Below, one piece after another: positions 7,858-17,343 of a DNA stretch of 27,352 bases. The stretch is from contig CAKPMH010000016.1 of the NCBI GenBank assembly GCA_934167935.1, forward strand, positions 1 to 27,352, in the 5' to 3' direction. The stretch's first letter is position 1; each line of letters begins with the position of its first letter. A model generated the notes under the pieces. The model saw only the letters and a program-made list of their open reading frames with translations, searched no databases and was not told the DNA's origin. This DNA comes from an uncultured Bacilli bacterium (GTDB taxonomy: Bacteria; Bacillota_I; Bacilli_A; RF39; UBA660). The position numbers and the translations under genes were made by a program.

Positions 7858-9204
7858 TTGAATAATTCTAAATTGTGGAATGCTACTTTAGATATCATAA
7901 AAACAAAAGTATCAAAAATTTCATATGATACTTGGTTTGCTGATTCAAAGTTATATAAATTAATTGATAATAAAGCAATTGTTTTAGTTCAAATGCATAT
8001 TCAAAAAAAGAATTTAAAAGAAAATTATAATGATTTAATAGAAGAAGTTTTTACAGATGTTTCTGGTTCTAATTTTAAATTTGAATATGTACTAGAAGAA
8101 GAGATTGAAAATAATATTGAAATTAATACTGATATAATAGGGGTACCTAATGATAATTTTGAAACTAATTTGAACAGTAAGTACAATTTTGAAAATTTTA
8201 TAGTAGGGGAAAGTAATAAATTTGCACATGCTACTGCTGTTGCTGTTGCAGAAAATCCAGGTCAAATGTATAATCCACTTTTTATATATGGTAATAGTGG
8301 TCTTGGAAAAACTCATTTAATGCATGCAATAGGTAATTATATTACACAAAATAAAAATAAAAGAGTTCTTTATGTTACATGTGAAAAATTTGTTGAAGAT
8401 TTTATTGGAATTACTAGAAAAAAAAATCAAAATAATTTTGATAATGTAGAAATTTTTAAAAGAAAATATCGTGATATTGATGTTTTAATAATAGATGACA
8501 TTCAATATCTTGGGAACGCTTATCAAACACAACAAGAATTTTTTAATACTTTTAATGATTTATATGGAAATAATAAGCAAATTATTATTTCATCCGATAG
8601 ATCCCCTGAAGATTTAAAATTATTAGAAGAAAGACTTCTTACTAGGTTTAACTGGGGATTAACTATTAATATTTTTCCACCTGATTTTAATTTAAGAATG
8701 AATATTATAGATAATAAAATAGAAGCAAATATGTTAAATTCATCATTTCCTAAAGATGTTAAAGAATATATTGCAAGTAATTGTACTAGTGATATAAGAA
8801 AACTTGAAGGAGCTATTACAAGGGTAGTTGCATACGCAACGATGATGAATGGTTCTGATATAAATATGAATTTAGCTATAGAAGCGTTACAAGACTATTT
8901 TTCTAAAACAATTATATCAAAAAATAAAATTGATCAAGTTCAACAAATTGTTGCAAATCATTATAATATAAAAGTAGAGGACTTAAAATCTAAAAAAAGA
9001 GTAAGTACGATTGCATATCCAAGACAAATAGCTATGTATATATGTAGAATATCTTTAGAAGAACCTTTAACTAAAATTGGAATAGAATTTGGTGGAAAAG
9101 ATCATACTACTGTAATGCATTCTGTTGATAAAATTAAAAAACAAATATCAAATGACGAAAATTTAAAATTTGAGATAAATAAACTCATAAATCAAATTAA
9201 ATAG
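7858..9204 (+). CDS. dnaA: Chromosomal replication initiator protein DnaA
   Basis: DnaA is the AAA+ initiator that binds DnaA boxes and melts oriC. I place the start at TTG 7858 (NNSKLWNATLDII), giving 448 residues. AGAGGGTGG (7844-7852) is then well spaced, whereas the GTG at 7849 lies inside that ribosome site. Domain I is at about 1-80 and a short linker follows. The AAA+ domain has Walker A GNSGLGKT (about 145-152), Walker B VLIIDDIQYLG and sensor SSDRSPEDL. The C-terminal DNA-binding domain has FGGKDHTTVMHS near 411-422. It is followed by a DnaA-box-containing gap and dnaN. Confidence 0.98.
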   Translation: MNNSKLWNATLDIIKTKVSKISYDTWFADSKLYKLIDNKAIVLVQMHIQKKNLKENYNDLIEEVFTDVSGSNFKFEYVLEEEIENNIEINTDIIGVPNDNFETNLNSKYNFENFIVGESNKFAHATAVAVAENPGQMYNPLFIYGNSGLGKTHLMHAIGNYITQNKNKRVLYVTCEKFVEDFIGITRKKNQNNFDNVEIFKRKYRDIDVLIIDDIQYLGNAYQTQQEFFNTFNDLYGNNKQIIISSDRSPEDLKLLEERLLTRFNWGLTINIFPPDFNLRMNIIDNKIEANMLNSSFPKDVKEYIASNCTSDIRKLEGAITRVVAYATMMNGSDINMNLAIEALQDYFSKTIISKNKIDQVQQIVANHYNIKVEDLKSKKRVSTIAYPRQIAMYICRISLEEPLTKIGIEFGGKDHTTVMHSVDKIKKQISNDENLKFEINKLINQIK

Positions 9205-9290
9205 TGGATAATATTATAAATAAATGTTAATAATTTTTTAATAATCCTATATATTTTATAGGATACATATTGTTTTCCACAATATCCACT
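9203..9290. other. dnaA-dnaN intergenic DnaA boxes (possible second half of a bipartite origin)
   Basis: A perfect TTTTCCACA box lies at 9273-9281. Degenerate copies are AGTGGATAA at 9203-9211, overlapping the dnaA stop, and ATATCCACT at 9282-9290. AGTGGATA and TATCCACT form an inverted repeat around an AT-rich interval. B. subtilis has a comparable box cluster here (incC), where unwinding occurs. The function is inferred from that position. Confidence 0.6.
9244..9264 (+). terminator. Hairpin between dnaA and dnaN
   Basis: ATCCTATA and TATAGGAT form a perfect 8-bp stem with a 5-bp loop. Only a broken T-rich stretch follows, so termination is weak or the hairpin has another role. Confidence 0.4.
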
Positions 9291-9298
9291 GCTATAAT
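9270..9298 (+). promoter_or_regulatory. dnaN promoter overlapped by a DnaA box
   Basis: TTGTTT (9270-9275), a 17-bp spacer and TATAAT (9293-9298) lie 40 bp upstream of dnaN. The DnaA box at 9273-9281 covers the second half of the -35, so DnaA could repress dnaN. Confidence 0.6.
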
Positions 9299-9337
9299 AA
9301 TAAAATAAAAATATAATAATAAATTAGGAGGTTTTTT

Positions 9338-10459
9338 ATGAAATTTGAAATTAAACAAAATATTTTAATGGAACATTTAAATTATGCTATAAAGGGAATA
9401 TCTAATAAGAATATAATTCCTATACTTAATTGTATTAAATTTGAATTAACAAATGAAGGACTTTATTTATTAAGTACCGATAATGAAATAGCTATAAAAA
9501 CATTTATAAAAAAAGAAAATATAGAAAATATAGATAGATGTGGAGAAATACTAATATCTGGTAGATATATATATGAAATAGTAAAAAAATTACCAAATAC
9601 AAATATTAATATAGAAGAAGTAGTAGATAATAAAATTATTATAACTACATCTACATCAGAATTTAAACTTAATTGTAATAATCCTGATGATTTTCCAGAA
9701 ATTGATTTAGAAGATAGTAAAAATCCAATTGAAATTAATAAAACTGTTTTTTCTAATATAATAAAGCAAACAAGTTTTGCTACTTCTCAACAAGAATCTA
9801 GACCTGTTTTAACTGGAATTAATTTTAAAATATATGATAATATATTAGAATGTACAGCTACCGATTCATATAGATTATCAAAAAAAATAGTAAAATTAAA
9901 TAAAAATATAAATGAAAATATTAATATAATAATACCTACAAAAAATTTAATAGAATTAACAAGATTATATAGTAATGATGATGACGTTTTAAATATGCAT
10001 GTATTTAATAACAAAGTCATATTCAAATTTAATAATATAATTCTTTTGACAAAATTAATAAATGGTAATTTTCCAGATACATCAAAATTAATACCAGAAA
10101 ATTTTGAAACTAAAATTGTTGCAAATATAAATGAGTATTATAATGCAATAGATAGAGCATCACTTTTAACAAGTGAAGAGGAAAAAAATATTATTAATTT
10201 AGAAGTAAATGGTGAAAATATGAAAATTTCTTCAAATATTCCTGAAATAGGAAATGTTGAAGAACATTTATTAATAAAAAATGAAACAAATAATAACATA
10301 AAAATTTCATTTAGTTCTAAATATATGATTGATGCTATTAAATCACTTGAAAGTGATGAAATTGAAATTTTATTTAATGGAGAAATAAAACCTATTATAT
10401 TAAAAAATCCTGAAAGTGATGATTTAATTCAATTAATAGTACCTATAAGAACATATTAA
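9338..10459 (+). CDS. dnaN: DNA polymerase III beta subunit (sliding clamp)
   Basis: The beta clamp encircles DNA as a dimer and tethers PolC/DnaE, ligase and repair polymerases. The 373 residues fit three clamp-fold domains. The N-terminus MKFEIKQNILMEHLNYAIKG, the segment SRPVLTGINFKIYDNILECTATDSYRLS and the C-terminal IVPIRTY are characteristic. A strong AGGAGG ribosome site precedes the ATG. The gene has its own likely promoter but follows dnaA. The terminal IVPIRTY contributes to the family's hydrophobic partner-binding pocket. Confidence 0.98.
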   Translation: MKFEIKQNILMEHLNYAIKGISNKNIIPILNCIKFELTNEGLYLLSTDNEIAIKTFIKKENIENIDRCGEILISGRYIYEIVKKLPNTNINIEEVVDNKIIITTSTSEFKLNCNNPDDFPEIDLEDSKNPIEINKTVFSNIIKQTSFATSQQESRPVLTGINFKIYDNILECTATDSYRLSKKIVKLNKNINENINIIIPTKNLIELTRLYSNDDDVLNMHVFNNKVIFKFNNIILLTKLINGNFPDTSKLIPENFETKIVANINEYYNAIDRASLLTSEEEKNIINLEVNGENMKISSNIPEIGNVEEHLLIKNETNNNIKISFSSKYMIDAIKSLESDEIEILFNGEIKPIILKNPESDDLIQLIVPIRTY

Positions 10460-10507
10460 ATATATGTTTTTTTTTATTTTTTTCAATTTTTTACATTTTT
10501 TTTATTT

Positions 10508-10536
10508 TTTCGACAAAATTCATCAAATTTCGACAA
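10508..10536. promoter_or_regulatory. Two Spo0A boxes upstream of comK-like gene
   Basis: TTTCGACAA occurs at 10508-10516 and 10528-10536, exactly 20 bp apart (about two helical turns). Its complement TTGTCGAAA contains the Spo0A box TGTCGAA. The repeats end 47 bp before the comK-like start. No good -35 is visible; TATTAA (10555-10560) could be a -10, with TCGACA of the second box as a poorly spaced -35. This suggests an activator-dependent promoter. Confidence 0.7.
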
Positions 10537-10583
10537 GAAAAAAGAGTATAAGAGTATTAAATTTTACAGGGGGAGGTGTATTT

Positions 10584-11033
10584 ATGTTAAATAGTTATGA
10601 GATTAATTCTGATACTTTATTAATTATTCCAGTTGATAAAACTACTTCTAAAGTAATAGAAGTAAATGGTACATATTTAGTAAATCTAAAATCAACTGAA
10701 ATAATTGATAACAGTTGTAAATATTTTGGAAGCTCATTATTAGGTAGATTAGAAGGAACAAAAAATTTAATAGGTGTAAATTATAAAAGTCCTGTTATTA
10801 TTGAAGAAGATTTAAATATAGTCTTTTTTCCAACTAGTTCTCCTAGATTTGATAATTGTTATTGGGTTGCATTAAATAATATAAAAAATTATGAAAAATT
10901 TTCAAAATCTAGTAGAATTATATTTAAAAATAATTTTATAGTTAATTTAAGTATTTCATATGAATCATTACAAAATCAAATATATAGAGCTACATTATTA
11001 GAATCAACATTAAGAAAAAGAAAATATAATTAA
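10584..11033 (+). CDS. comK: ComK-family competence transcription factor, C-terminally short
   Basis: ComK is the DNA-binding master activator of competence genes in Bacillus. The 149 residues align with B. subtilis ComK almost throughout: SYEIN at the start, IIDNSCKYFGSSLLGRLEGT (40-59, compare IVDRSCRFFGSSYAGRKAGT), FPTSSPRFDNCYWVAL (82-97) and LSISYESLQNQIYR (122-135). B. subtilis ComK has 192 residues; this one stops before the region holding FMLYPK, the motif by which MecA delivers ComK to ClpCP. The ATG at 10584 has a GGGGGAGGTG ribosome site; the frame is open to 10464 but that part is low-complexity promoter DNA. The gene lies between dnaN and recF, where yaaA is usual, with Spo0A boxes before and a terminator after. 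Whether it controls competence here is inferred. Confidence 0.88.
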   Translation: MLNSYEINSDTLLIIPVDKTTSKVIEVNGTYLVNLKSTEIIDNSCKYFGSSLLGRLEGTKNLIGVNYKSPVIIEEDLNIVFFPTSSPRFDNCYWVALNNIKNYEKFSKSSRIIFKNNFIVNLSISYESLQNQIYRATLLESTLRKRKYN

Positions 11034-11061
11034 AAAAAACACTAATTATTTAGTGTTTTTT
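11034..11061 (+). terminator. Terminator after comK-like gene
   Basis: An AT-rich stem includes AACACTAA paired with TTAGTGTT around a TTAT loop, extended by A/T pairs and followed by T. It begins directly after the stop codon, isolating comK from recF. Confidence 0.85.
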
Positions 11062-11070
11062 CTTTATTCT

Positions 11071-11099
11071 TTGTTTTTTGCCTCTTTTTATGATATAAT
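11071..11099 (+). promoter_or_regulatory. Promoter of recF-gyrB-gyrA
   Basis: TTGTTT (11071-11076), a 17-bp spacer and TATAAT (11094-11099) with an upstream TGA giving an extended -10. About 75 bp of leader precede recF; I see no riboswitch or box in it. Confidence 0.75.
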
Positions 11100-11175
11100 T
11101 AGTTTGGTGTATAGGTAGTGCTAAAACGATAAAATATAAAAAAAACTACTTTAAATAAAAAAAGAAGGTATGTTT

Positions 11176-12282
11176 ATGTATATTTCTAACTTAAAAATAT
11201 CAAATTTTAGAAATTATGATTCTTTAGAACTAAAATTAAATAAAGGATTAAATATAATTATTGGAAATAATGGTCAAGGTAAGACAAATTTACTTGAAAG
11301 TATATATGTTTTAGGAATTACAAAATCTCACAGATCATTTATAGATAATAATTTAATAAAAAAAAATGAAAAAATATGTAAAATTAAAGGAAAATTAGTT
11401 CAAGAAAATATATCTTCTAAATTAGAAATAATATTAGAAAATAAAAAAAAAATATTAAAAATTGATAATAATATAATAGTTAAAAATAGTGATTATATAT
11501 CAAATATGAATATAATTATATTTTATCCAGAAGATTTAGAATTAATAAAAGGTTCGCCAGCATCAAGAAGAAGATTTTTAAATTTGGAATTAGCACAACT
11601 TAACAGTAATTATTTAGTTATATTAAATGAATATAATAAAATTTTAAAAATGAGAAATGATTATTTAAAAAATTCTTATATTGATGATAATTATTTAAAT
11701 ATTTTAACTAATTATTTAATAGAAAAAGCTATTATTATTTATAAATTAAGAAATAAATTTGTAATAAAATTAAATGAAAATATAGAAAAAATTTATAATG
11801 ATATAACAAAAATAAGTGGTTTTAATATTAAATATAAAAATTCTTTAAATAATACAGATTTTAATTATGATTCGTTAAAATATAATCTTATAGAAAAATT
11901 TAGAGAAATAAAAAATCAAGAATTAAAATTAAAAACTACATTAATAGGACCACATAAAGATGATTTAGAATTTTATTTAGATGAAAATAACTTAAAAAAT
12001 TATGGATCACAAGGTCAACAAAGAATGGCAGTTATTTCTTTAAAATTAGGAGAAATAGAAATATTTAAAAAATATAATGACAACACACCAATTTTATTAT
12101 TAGATGATGTATTTAGTGAATTAGATGAAAAGAAAAAAAATAATTTACTTAAATATATAAATAATGATATACAAGTAATTATAACAACAACAGATGTAAA
12201 AAATATTAGTGAAAAAATAATAAAAAAATCAAAAATAATAGAAATAGAAAATGGAAAAATAGTAAAAGGAGATGTTATATAA
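11176..12282 (+). CDS. recF: DNA replication and repair protein RecF
   Basis: RecF is an SMC-like ATPase that with RecO and RecR loads RecA at single-strand gaps. The 368 residues have Walker A GNNGQGKT (30-37), the signature GSQGQQR (about 276-282) and Walker B LLLDD (307-311). I prefer the ATG at 11176 (MYISNLKISNFRNY) over the one two codons upstream, because it has proper spacing from AGAAGG and matches homologues. The stop codon directly abuts the gyrB start, so the two are translationally linked. recR is encoded further right in the same window. Confidence 0.97.
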   Translation: MYISNLKISNFRNYDSLELKLNKGLNIIIGNNGQGKTNLLESIYVLGITKSHRSFIDNNLIKKNEKICKIKGKLVQENISSKLEIILENKKKILKIDNNIIVKNSDYISNMNIIIFYPEDLELIKGSPASRRRFLNLELAQLNSNYLVILNEYNKILKMRNDYLKNSYIDDNYLNILTNYLIEKAIIIYKLRNKFVIKLNENIEKIYNDITKISGFNIKYKNSLNNTDFNYDSLKYNLIEKFREIKNQELKLKTTLIGPHKDDLEFYLDENNLKNYGSQGQQRMAVISLKLGEIEIFKKYNDNTPILLLDDVFSELDEKKKNNLLKYINNDIQVIITTTDVKNISEKIIKKSKIIEIENGKIVKGDVI

Positions 12283-14208
<1,926 letters not shown>

Positions 14209-14217
14209 GAGGATATT

Positions 14218-16671
14218 ATGGATAGAATAATAGAAAAAAATATTGTACAAGAAGTAAAAGATTCTTTCTTAGAATATTCTATGAGTGTAATAGTTGCACG
14301 TGCAATACCAGATTTAAGAGATGGTTTAAAACCTGTTCATCGTAGAATATTATATTCTATGTTTGAGTCTGGTTACACAGCTGATAAACCACATCGTAAA
14401 AGTGCAAGAATTGTCGGAGATGTAATGGGAAAATATCATCCACATGGTGATTCAAGTATATATGAAGCAATGGTTCGTATGGCTCAACCATTTAGTTTTA
14501 GACATATGTTGGTAGATGGACATGGTAACTTTGGTAATATGGATGGTGATGGCGCTGCTGCAATGCGTTATACAGAAGCACGTCTTTCTAAATTATCCCT
14601 TGAAATGGTTAGAGATATTAATAAAGATACTGTAGATTTTAAACCAAATTTTGATGAAACAGAAAAAGAACCAGAAATTCTTCCATCTAGATTTCCAAAT
14701 ATTTTAGTTAATGGATCAATGGGAATTGCAGTAGGAATGGCTACTAATATTCCACCACATAACCTTGGTGAAGTAATTGATGGATGTGTTGCTTATATAG
14801 ATAATCCTTTAGTAGAAACAATAGATTTAATGCAATATATCAAGGGTCCTGATTTTCCAACAGGTGGTACTATTTTGGGTAATAGTGGAATAAAAAAAGC
14901 ATATGAAACAGGAAAAGGAACTATTACTATTCGTGGTAAAGTAGAAATAGAAGAAGTAAATGGAAAAAGTAGAATTATAGTTACTGAATTACCTTATCAA
15001 GTTAATAAGAAAGAATTTCAAGAAAGAATTGGACAATTAGTAAGAGATAAAATTATTGATGGAATTAGTGATTTACATGAAGAATCTAATTTAGAGAATC
15101 CTGTTAGGGTTGTTATATATTTAAAAAAAGAAGCTAATGCTAATGTTGTATTAAATAATTTATATAAGCATACACAATTACAAACAACATATGGTATTAA
15201 TCTTTTGATGATAGATCAAAAAACTCCTAAAATTCTTTCATTAAAAGAAATTATTTCAAAATATATTGATTATCAAAAAGAAATAATTATAAGAAGATCA
15301 AAATTTGATTTAAATAAATGTGAAGCAAGAGTTCATATTTTAGAAGGATTAAAAATTGCTTTAGATAATATAGATGAAGTTATTAGGATAATAAAATCAT
15401 CAAAAACAGATGAAATAGCAAAGCAACAATTAACTAGTAAGTTTGAATTAGATATTATTCAATGTGAAGCAATTCTTGAAATGAAATTAAGAAGATTAAC
15501 AGGTTTAGAAAAAGATAAGATAGAAAATGAATTAAAGGATTTATTAATTCGTATAGAAGAATTAAAAGCTATCTTAGCATCAGAAAAAAAAGTTTTAGAA
15601 ATAATAAAAAAAGAATTACTTGAAATAAAAGAAAAATTTAGTGATGAGAGAAGAACAAACATAGATATGACAGCTATTGAATATATAGAAGATGAATCAT
15701 TAATTCCAGTTGAAGATATTGTTATAACTTTAACAAATAAAGGATATATAAAGAGAGTTAATAGCGAGACATATAAAACTCAAAATAGAGGTGGAGTAGG
15801 AGTTAAAGGAATGTCTACAAATGAAGAAGATTTTGTTGAACAATTAATTTCAATGACTACTCATGATTATATTTTATTCTTTACTGATAAAGGCAAAGTA
15901 TATAGAATAAAAGGTTATGAAGTACCACAATATAGTAGACAATCTAAAGGATTACCTATAATCAATTTACTTCCAATAGAAAAAAATGAACAAGTAACCG
16001 TAATGTTAAAAGTAGAAAATAATGATCAAAATCAATTTATTGTATTTTGTACACAAAATGGTTTAATTAAGAAGACCAGAATAGAAGAATTTGATAATAT
16101 TAGAAATAGTGGAAAAATAGCTATTACTTTAAAAGAAAATGATAAATTAATATCTGCTAAAAAAACTGATGGAACAAAAGAAATAATAATAGGTGCTTCA
16201 AATGGTAGAATGATTAGATTTAAAGAATCTGAAATTAGAGTAATGGGAAGAACAGCATCAGGTGTTCATGGAATAGATATAGGAAATGGAATATGTGTTG
16301 GATGTGAAGTTGCAAATTTTGAACAACAAATATTAGTTGTTACTAAAAACGGATATGGAAAACGTACTAGTGTAAATGAATATAGGCAAACTCATAGAGG
16401 TAGCAAAGGTGTAAAAGCTCTTAATGTTACAGAAAAGAATGGAAATATTATTTCATTTAAAATAATAGATGGTAATGAAGACTTAATGATTATTACAGAT
16501 AGTGGAATTATTATTAGATTACCTATAACTCAAATATCAACTACAGGTCGCGTTGCTCAAGGTGTAAAATTGATAAATTTAAAAGATAATCAATCAGTAA
16601 GTAATGTTGCAATTATTGAACATCAAGAAGAAGATGAAATATCTGAATCAAATAAAGAAAAAGAAGAATAA
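14218..16671 (+). CDS. gyrA: DNA gyrase subunit A
   Basis: GyrA carries the DNA-cleaving tyrosine and the wrapping domain of gyrase. The 817 residues have catalytic Tyr118 in [10 protein letters not shown] and a C-terminal six-bladed domain. The GyrA box is QNRGGVG (in [15 protein letters not shown]), which distinguishes gyrase from ParC. The quinolone-determining region reads GDSSIYE (77-83): Ser at the E. coli Ser83 position and Glu at the Asp87 position, the usual susceptible state in Gram-positives. GGAGG precedes the ATG. The acidic tail ends in Glu and Lys codons whose purine-rich DNA is the left arm of the terminator. Confidence 0.98.
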   Translation: MDRIIEKNIVQEVKDSFLEYSMSVIVARAIPDLRDGLKPVHRRILYSMFESGYTADKPHRKSARIVGDVMGKYHPHGDSSIYEAMVRMAQPFSFRHMLVDGHGNFGNMDGDGAAAMRYTEARLSKLSLEMVRDINKDTVDFKPNFDETEKEPEILPSRFPNILVNGSMGIAVGMATNIPPHNLGEVIDGCVAYIDNPLVETIDLMQYIKGPDFPTGGTILGNSGIKKAYETGKGTITIRGKVEIEEVNGKSRIIVTELPYQVNKKEFQERIGQLVRDKIIDGISDLHEESNLENPVRVVIYLKKEANANVVLNNLYKHTQLQTTYGINLLMIDQKTPKILSLKEIISKYIDYQKEIIIRRSKFDLNKCEARVHILEGLKIALDNIDEVIRIIKSSKTDEIAKQQLTSKFELDIIQCEAILEMKLRRLTGLEKDKIENELKDLLIRIEELKAILASEKKVLEIIKKELLEIKEKFSDERRTNIDMTAIEYIEDESLIPVEDIVITLTNKGYIKRVNSETYKTQNRGGVGVKGMSTNEEDFVEQLISMTTHDYILFFTDKGKVYRIKGYEVPQYSRQSKGLPIINLLPIEKNEQVTVMLKVENNDQNQFIVFCTQNGLIKKTRIEEFDNIRNSGKIAITLKENDKLISAKKTDGTKEIIIGASNGRMIRFKESEIRVMGRTASGVHGIDIGNGICVGCEVANFEQQILVVTKNGYGKRTSVNEYRQTHRGSKGVKALNVTEKNGNIISFKIIDGNEDLMIITDSGIIIRLPITQISTTGRVAQGVKLINLKDNQSVSNVAIIEHQEEDEISESNKEKEE

Positions 16672-16685
16672 ATTTCTTCTTTTTT
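16658..16685 (+). terminator. gyrA terminator with stop codon in the loop
   Basis: AAAAAGAAGAA (16658-16668) pairs with TTCTTCTTTTT (16674-16684); the 5-nt loop holds the gyrA TAA. The T-run at its end is also the left end of the adjacent parS palindrome (from 16680), so the two hairpins overlap. Confidence 0.8.
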
Positions 16686-16711
16686 AATGTTTCACGTGAA
16701 ACATTAAAAAA
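16680..16711. other. parS: parS site 1 within a 32-bp perfect palindrome
   Basis: TGTTTCACGTGAAACA at 16688-16703 is an exact match to the parS consensus bound by Spo0J/ParB. The symmetry extends to 32 bp by AAT/ATT and runs of T and A. It lies about 9 kb from oriC, in the expected origin-proximal zone, between gyrA and the SRP RNA. Confidence 0.95.
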
Positions 16712-16713
16712 TA

Positions 16714-16742
16714 TTGCAATATAAAATAAATTAATGTATTAT
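16714..16742 (+). promoter_or_regulatory. Promoter of SRP RNA
   Basis: TTGCAA (16714-16719), a 17-bp spacer and TATTAT (16737-16742) place the transcript start near 16749-16750, matching the 5' end of the RNA stem. Confidence 0.6.
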
Positions 16743-16749
16743 GTTTATA

Positions 16750-16829
16750 GCACAACATTTATGTTTGAATCAGGTCAGAATCGGAAGATAGCAGCCTTAA
16801 GAACCTCTTAATGTGTGTGCTTTTTTTTT
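16750..16829 (+). ncRNA. ffs: Signal recognition particle RNA, small bacterial type
   Basis: The helix 8 signature is present: CAGGTCAG, then the GGAA tetraloop closed by AUC and GAU, then AGCAGCC and TTAAGAACC. A terminal stem pairs GCACAACATT (16750-16759) with AATGTGTGTGC (16810-16820), leaving one bulge, followed by nine T (16821-16829) as terminator. At about 71 nt plus the T-run it is at the short end for bacterial SRP RNA and has no Alu-type domain. The tetraloop stem differs from E. coli at paired positions in a compensating way. It would bind Ffh. It lies before tadA; B. subtilis has scr between tadA and dnaX. Confidence 0.9.
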
Positions 16830-16840
16830 GAGGTGTTAAT

Positions 16841-17269
16841 ATGAATGATGAAAAATATTTAAATATTGCATATAAAGAAGCAAAAAAAGCTTATAAAAAA
16901 AAAGATGTGCCTGTAGGATGTGTAATAGTAAAAAATAATAAAATAATAGCAAAAGCATATAATAAAAAAGAAAAATATGAAATTGCAACATATCACGCAG
17001 AAATATTAGCAATAAACAAAGCATGTAAAAAATTAAAAACATGGCATTTAGAAAATTGTACATTATATACAACAATGGAACCATGTATGATGTGCACAGG
17101 AGCAATAATTCAGTCACGTATAAAAAAAATAGTATATTCTGTAAAAAATAAAAATTTTGGATATATAGAAAAAAGTAATATACAACAAAATTCAAAAATT
17201 ATTATTAAACAAATAGAACAAGAAAAAATATTAAAATTATTAAATCTATTTTTTAAAAAAATAAGATAA
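16841..17269 (+). CDS. tadA: tRNA-specific adenosine deaminase TadA
   Basis: TadA converts A34 to inosine in the tRNA-Arg(ACG) anticodon. The 142 residues have the deaminase motif HAE (52-54, zinc His and catalytic Glu) and PCMMC (81-85, two zinc Cys). The segment DVPVGCVIV at 22-30 is typical. The ribosome site GAGGTG starts right at the end of the SRP RNA terminator T-run, so the gene must be read through from the SRP promoter or from an unseen start. The stop codon lies inside the second parS palindrome. Confidence 0.95.
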   Translation: MNDEKYLNIAYKEAKKAYKKKDVPVGCVIVKNNKIIAKAYNKKEKYEIATYHAEILAINKACKKLKTWHLENCTLYTTMEPCMMCTGAIIQSRIKKIVYSVKNKNFGYIEKSNIQQNSKIIIKQIEQEKILKLLNLFFKKIR

Positions 17270-17297
17270 TGTTTCACGTGAAACATTATCTGTTTTT
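17264..17297. other. parS: parS site 2 within a 28-bp perfect palindrome, terminator-like
   Basis: TGTTTCACGTGAAACA at 17270-17285 is a second exact parS, 582 bp from the first. Perfect symmetry extends over 17264-17291 and includes the tadA stop codon in its left arm. TG and five T follow, so as RNA it resembles an intrinsic terminator for tadA. Confidence 0.93.
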
Positions 17298-17313
17298 AAT
17301 ATTTATGTAAAAA

Positions 17314-17322
17314 TGGTATAAT
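17314..17322 (+). promoter_or_regulatory. Extended -10 promoter of the dnaX operon
   Basis: TGGTATAAT is a TGn-extended -10 element ending 21 bp upstream of the dnaX GTG. No convincing -35 is seen at 17 bp. Confidence 0.55.
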
Positions 17323-17343
17323 TAAATAGTATGAGGTGATAAA

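Noticed and set aside
8092..8316. Minus-strand open frame inside dnaA, and similar antisense frames in mnmG, mnmE, khpB, dnaN, gyrA, tadA, dnaX, recR and yabB
   Set aside because: They are composition-driven shadows, rich in Phe, Leu, Ile and Tyr or Ser, without recognisable domains or ribosome sites.
9282..9330. DnaA-trio element after the box downstream of dnaA
   Set aside because: TAATAATAA-like repeats are present, but the strand and register do not fit the GAT/AAT trio pattern well, and such repeats are common in this AT-rich DNA.
10464..10583. N-terminal extension of the comK-like frame
   Set aside because: It is poly-Phe low-complexity sequence covering the Spo0A boxes; the ATG at 10584 has a strong ribosome site and matches the ComK start.
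10460..10583. ComK boxes (A-tract/T-tract pairs) for autoregulation
   Set aside because: AAAA and TTTT tracts are too frequent in this genome for the pattern to mean anything without a genome-wide test.
11100..11175. Riboswitch or small gene in the recF leader
   Set aside because: No conserved motif, hairpin of note or open frame with a ribosome site was found.
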